From: Sulfurovum sp.
GTDB lineage: Bacteria > Campylobacterota > Campylobacteria > Campylobacterales > Sulfurovaceae
Reading direction: 5' to 3'
Assembly (NCBI GenBank): GCA_020721385.1
Contig: DYMW01000065.1
Coordinates: 1-8,255, forward strand
DNA length: 8,255 bases
Both the position numbers and the translations under genes were made by a program. The stretch's first letter is position 1; each line of letters begins with the position of its first letter. The notes beneath the pieces are model-generated. The model worked only from the letters and a program-made list of their open reading frames with translations, was not told where the DNA came from and did no database searches. Positions 5,889 to 8,255 of the stretch are shown here, one piece after another.

Positions 5889-6701
5889 TTAGTACGTCTG
5901 TTCCTCGCTTGGAAATTGTCTGTTTTTTACTTCATGTGTATAATGCTCAAGGTTTTCACGAATGATTTTGGCACCCTCACAATACTGTTTGACAAATTTA
6001 GGTTTAAAGGCTTCAAAGAAACCAAACATATCACTCCAAACCAATACCTGTCCATCGGTATCAACACCTGCACCAATACCAATGGTGGGTATAGAAACAG
6101 CTTGGGTAATGGCTTTGGCAGCTTCACTTTTTACCCCTTCAATCACAATGGCAAATGCACCAGCCAACTCTAACGCTTTGGCATCTTCAATCAGTGTGTC
6201 AATATCGGCTTGGTTTTTGCCTCGTACTTTATAACCACCATCGCTTCTTAAAAATTGTGGCATCAATCCAATGTGACCTAAAACAGCAATAGAGTTTTGG
6301 GTAAGGGCTTTAACAATATTGGCACGTTCTTTCCCCCCTTCTATTTTAACCGCTTGAGCATTGGTTTCTTGGTAGGCACGAGTGGCATTTTTAACCGCAT
6401 CAACTTCATTGGTATATGAACCAAATGGCATATCTAAAACAATTAACGGTAAAGAGGCTCCATTACAAACCGCTTGTGTATGATAAATCATTTGATCCAT
6501 GGTTGCAGAAAGGGTATCTTCTTTACCTAAAAAGCTCATATTGAGGCTGTCACCTACCAAAATCATATCAACATGACCATCAAAAAGTTTGGCAAACAAA
6601 GCATCATACGCCGTAACCATGGTAATAGGTTCTCGACCTTTCATTTTTCTAATTGTTGTCAGCGTTACTTTTTTTGCAACGTTTTGGTTATGAATACTCA
6701 T
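5889..6701 (-). CDS. panB: 3-methyl-2-oxobutanoate hydroxymethyltransferase PanB
   Basis: Cytoplasmic TIM-barrel enzyme that adds a hydroxymethyl group from 5,10-methylene-tetrahydrofolate to alpha-ketoisovalerate, the first committed step to pantothenate and coenzyme A. 270 residues from the chosen start. Metal and substrate residues are D51 (ILVGDSLNMSF), D90 (VLDMPFGSY) and E121 (VKIEGG). H143 lies in GHIGLMPQ and the catalytic glutamate is E188 (IVIEGV); GIGAG is at 208-212. An ATG 18 nt upstream (6719) gives 276 residues. I prefer the ATG at 6701-6699 because an AAGG (6714-6711) precedes it by 8 nt, and MSIHNQ...TTIRKMKG matches the family's short N-terminus. It is the first gene of a three-gene operon with ruvB and the permease, and divergent from trpA. 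Confidence 0.95.
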   Translation of the reverse strand: MSIHNQNVAKKVTLTTIRKMKGREPITMVTAYDALFAKLFDGHVDMILVGDSLNMSFLGKEDTLSATMDQMIYHTQAVCNGASLPLIVLDMPFGSYTNEVDAVKNATRAYQETNAQAVKIEGGKERANIVKALTQNSIAVLGHIGLMPQFLRSDGGYKVRGKNQADIDTLIEDAKALELAGAFAIVIEGVKSEAAKAITQAVSIPTIGIGAGVDTDGQVLVWSDMFGFFEAFKPKFVKQYCEGAKIIRENLEHYTHEVKNRQFPSEEQTY

Positions 6702-6748
6702 TGTGTGTACCTTATTCATCTAATTCAAAATATTTTATCTAAAAAATG

Positions 6749-6755
6749 TATAATA
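6749..6755. promoter_or_regulatory. Overlapping divergent -10 elements of trpA and panB
   Basis: TATAAT on the plus strand (6749-6754) and TATTAT on the minus strand (6755-6750) overlap in the same 7 bp. The plus one predicts a trpA start near 6761, about 33 nt before the TTG. The minus one predicts a panB start near 6743, about 42 nt before its ATG. An alternative panB -10, TAAAAT on the minus strand (6737-6732), is also possible. No -35 is evident. The two start codons are only 92 nt apart, so both promoters must lie here. Confidence 0.5.
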
Positions 6756-6793
6756 TCACCCTAACATTACAAATTGTCATAAAAGAGTTTATT

Positions 6794-7534
6794 TTGAAAA
6801 AATTAGTTGCATATATTACGACGGGTTACCCCTCATTAGATTTCACCATTGACCTAGCCTTAACTCTAGCCGATGCTGGTGTAGACACCTTAGAATTGGG
6901 GATTCCATTCTCTGACCCTGTTGCAGATGGTCCTGTGATAGAGGAAGCAAATTTAAAAGCATTGCAAAATGGTTTTAAATTGGAGCATCTTTTTGATGCT
7001 TCACAAAAAATAGCCCCACATATTGATACCTTATGGATGGGATATTTTAATCCTTTCTATCATAGAGGAGTTGAATTTTTTATTGACCAAGCCAAACAGA
7101 GTGGGGTGACAGGTTTTATTATTCCCGATTTACCTTACGAAGAGGCATTACGCTACAAACCTATTATTACCGAAGCCAACTTAAGCTTGATTGATTTTAT
7201 TGCCCCAACCGATAGTAAAGAGAGAATTCAAAAAATAGTAACCAATGCACAAAAGTTTATCTATCTGGTTGCTTATGCAGGGATTACAGGTGCAGGTCAA
7301 AGTGAAGATTTACAACCGATAGTGAGCAATATCAAAGAGTTTACCAATACGTCTGTTTATGTGGGCTTTGGAGTTGATGAAAAAACTGCTAAAGATAAAG
7401 CAAAAGGCGTCGATGGAGTTATTGTTGGGTCGGCTTTTGTTAAAGTATTGTTGGATGAAAAGTTAACCAATACACAAAAGATGAAAAAAGTGGCAACTTT
7501 AGCCAAAGAAATCAAAGAAAAGATTAATGAATAA
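6794..7534 (+). CDS. trpA: Tryptophan synthase alpha subunit TrpA (TTG start)
   Basis: Cleaves indole-3-glycerol phosphate to indole, which passes through the alpha-beta complex to TrpB. 246 residues from TTG at 6794-6796, preceded by AAAAGAG with 6 nt spacing. An in-frame ATG at 6746 overlaps the TATAAT promoter element, so it would not be in the mRNA. Catalytic residues are E34 and D45 (LELGIPFSDPVADGP), equal to E49 and D60 of E. coli. Loop 6 is AYAGITGAGQ, and the phosphate-binding segment is VGFGV...GVIVGSAFVK. The protein is about 15 residues shorter at the N-terminus than enteric TrpA, starting directly at KKLVAYITTGYPS, as I recall for Campylobacterota enzymes. The loop-6 arginine of enteric TrpA (SRSGVTG) is Tyr here. 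No trpB or other trp gene adjoins it in this window. Confidence 0.96.
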   Translation: MKKLVAYITTGYPSLDFTIDLALTLADAGVDTLELGIPFSDPVADGPVIEEANLKALQNGFKLEHLFDASQKIAPHIDTLWMGYFNPFYHRGVEFFIDQAKQSGVTGFIIPDLPYEEALRYKPIITEANLSLIDFIAPTDSKERIQKIVTNAQKFIYLVAYAGITGAGQSEDLQPIVSNIKEFTNTSVYVGFGVDEKTAKDKAKGVDGVIVGSAFVKVLLDEKLTNTQKMKKVATLAKEIKEKINE

Positions 7535-7540
7535 TTAAAA

Positions 7541-7557
7541 AAATGATAAAATCATTT
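7541..7557 (+). terminator. Weak hairpin after trpA
   Basis: AAATGAT-AAA-ATCATTT forms a 7-bp AT-rich stem with a 3-nt loop, 6 nt after the trpA stop. There is no U-run after it, so it is at best a weak terminator or an RNA 3'-end stabiliser. Transcription may continue into the coiled-coil gene, which begins 34 nt further on. The stretch ATTTATATAGAATAAA (7553-7568) could also hold a -10 for that gene. Confidence 0.25.
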
Positions 7558-7590
7558 ATATAGAATAAATAAAAATTATAGGAAATTAAA

Positions 7591-7830
7591 ATGGGAAATA
7601 AAACAGCATTAGAAGCATTAAGCTCAAAAATATCATTAATTTTAGAAAAATACAATGAGCTAAAAGAAGAGAATCGTACGTTAAAAGAGGAATTAAACGC
7701 AACCAAAGAACAATTGCAAATCCAACATGAAGAGATTCGTAAACTCAAAGAGGAAGATGAGTTAAAAGATTTAGAACTTGAAGAGATTGCACTTAGAATT
7801 GGTAACAGTATGGGACTAAATCAAGAATAG
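7591..7830 (+). CDS. Small coiled-coil protein of unknown function
   Basis: 79 residues, highly charged, with no cysteine, tryptophan, signal peptide or membrane segment, so presumably cytoplasmic. An AGGA (7581-7584) lies 6 nt before the ATG. From about residue 7 to 68 the sequence shows heptad spacing of Leu/Ile with Glu/Lys flanks (ISLILEKYNELKEENRTLKEE is the clearest part). It is therefore very likely a single parallel or antiparallel coiled coil, with a short GNSMGLNQE tail. Size and composition recall ZapB/SlyX-type small coiled-coil proteins, but nothing visible proves homology. Codon use matches the neighbours. Its stop is 2 nt before the -35 of the ssrA promoter. Confidence 0.8.
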   Translation: MGNKTALEALSSKISLILEKYNELKEENRTLKEELNATKEQLQIQHEEIRKLKEEDELKDLELEEIALRIGNSMGLNQE

Positions 7831-7832
7831 TC

Positions 7833-7861
7833 TTGACATCCTATATATTTCGTGTTATAAT
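7833..7861 (+). promoter_or_regulatory. ssrA: Consensus sigma-70 promoter of ssrA
   Basis: TTGACA (7833-7838), a 17-nt spacer, then TATAAT (7856-7861): both hexamers perfect and at ideal spacing. Transcription should begin near 7868-7870, about 13 nt before the mature tmRNA 5' end, which RNase P would then make. It is the only promoter in this window with a clear -35, fitting constitutive high expression of a stable RNA. Confidence 0.9.
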
Positions 7862-7881
7862 CATCTGTTCACCAAATATAT

Positions 7882-8255
7882 GGGGATGACCTGGTTTCGA
7901 CTGGAGTAGTCGGAGTTATGTGCATGTCGGACTGAGCAATTCCGTTATACGGCTCAAACGCAATAACTGCAAACAATACAGATTACCGTCCAGCTTACGC
8001 AGTAGCGTAAGTTTCAACCCCGACTTCGTCGGAGGGCTGCCTCTCTAGTGAGTGTCATCTTAACTAGATTTTGAGGTATAACATCTGATGACTATGCACC
8101 GTAGAAGCTATGCTACAGTGTGAGAATTTTAGCTCGTCTTGAAAAGTTTTGGATGTGGTACAAAACAAGATTAAACATAACAACATCATCTAAGCATGTA
8201 GAGTCATAGCACTAGCTATTTTAGGACTGGGGTTCGATTCCCCACGTCTCCACCA
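7882..8255 (+). ncRNA. ssrA: Transfer-messenger RNA (tmRNA)
   Basis: Rescues stalled ribosomes together with SmpB and marks the unfinished protein for degradation. The 5' end GGGGATGACCTGGTTTCGAC and 3' end GGGGTTCGATTCCCCACGTC (8229-8248), followed by TCCACCA, are the hallmark tRNA-like halves. GGGGATG (7882-7888) pairs with CGTCTCC (8245-8251) as a 7-bp acceptor stem including two G-U pairs. The T-stem is GGGG/CCCC around TTCGATT, and ACCA is encoded. The internal reading frame lies at 7969-8010. Its end folds as a 7-bp hairpin, CTTACGC-AGTA-GCGTAAG (7994-8011), and a CCGA-CTTCG-TCGG hairpin follows in the pseudoknot region. Length is 374 nt, one piece, not permuted. The encoded CCA is the last base of the window. 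Confidence 0.98.
7969..8010 (+). other. tmRNA proteolysis-tag reading frame
   Basis: The resume codon GCA (7969-7971) begins 13 codons, ANNTDYRPAYAVA, ended by TAA (8008-8010). The ANN start and YxPAYA core match Campylobacterota tags as I remember them (Campylobacter ANNVKFAPAYAKAA). The tail is AVA instead of KAA, still a small apolar end suited to ClpXP-type recognition. The stop codon lies in the stem of the 7994-8011 hairpin. Confidence 0.9.

Noticed and set aside
5570..6234. Several plus-strand ORFs of 90-131 codons
   Set aside because: They are antisense to ruvB and panB, overlap each other and show no recognisable motif.
6702..6719. PanB starting at the ATG at 6719
   Set aside because: Possible, but the AAGG at 6714-6711 is placed for the ATG at 6701; the six extra residues add nothing recognisable.
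6746..6793. TrpA starting at the ATG at 6746
   Set aside because: That ATG overlaps the TATAAT promoter element and lies upstream of the predicted transcript start; TTG at 6794 has a spaced AAGAG and gives the expected N-terminus.
8200..8255. A separate tRNA gene suggested by the T-loop and CCA end
   Set aside because: There is no D-arm or anticodon arm next to it; the acceptor pairs with 7882-7888, so it is the 3' half of the tmRNA.

Overview
The window reads as ordinary chromosome of a low-GC Campylobacterota (Epsilonproteobacteria) bacterium, probably a free-living Sulfurimonas/Sulfurovum/Arcobacter-type lineage rather than a confirmed genus. The evidence is an ArsRS-like two-component pair, a short-form TrpA starting KKLVAYITTGYP, the tightly packed panB-ruvB-AI-2E-permease operon, and a tmRNA tag of the ANN..Y.PAYA type. 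All assignments come from reading translations and motifs; no database search was possible.

Layout. Positions 1-1910 (minus strand) hold an OmpR-family response regulator followed without a gap by its sensor kinase, which runs off the left edge. Positions 1911-2218 are a 308-nt gap between divergent genes. It contains a symmetric -10 element, a long imperfect inverted repeat (1954-2102) and, in its loop, a 16-codon ORF with the strongest Shine-Dalgarno sequence in the window. Positions 2219-3049 are lgt (plus strand), then a secreted beta-barrel outer-membrane protein (3158-3850). A convergent terminator hairpin separates this from the minus-strand operon panB (6701-5889), ruvB (5886-4891) and an AI-2E/PerM-family permease (4885-3872). 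Divergent from panB and sharing its promoter region is trpA (6794-7534), then a 79-residue coiled-coil protein (7591-7830). A consensus sigma-70 promoter then drives ssrA, whose CCA end is the last base of the window.

Functionally most of this is housekeeping: lipoprotein maturation (Lgt), pantothenate synthesis (PanB), Holliday-junction migration (RuvB), tryptophan synthesis (TrpA) and ribosome rescue (tmRNA). The two-component pair and the beta-barrel protein are the envelope/environment-facing parts. I see no insertion sequence, CRISPR array, tRNA or phage gene.

The least explained part is 1911-2218. A transcript starting just after the TATAAT at 1935-1940 would fold its 5' and 3' ends together around a tiny ORF with a full-strength ribosome binding site. 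That layout recalls the AapA-type small toxin mRNAs of Helicobacter, although the peptide does not look like a membrane toxin and a short transposable-element remnant is also possible. The second point is that the response regulator appears to start at a rare AUU codon.
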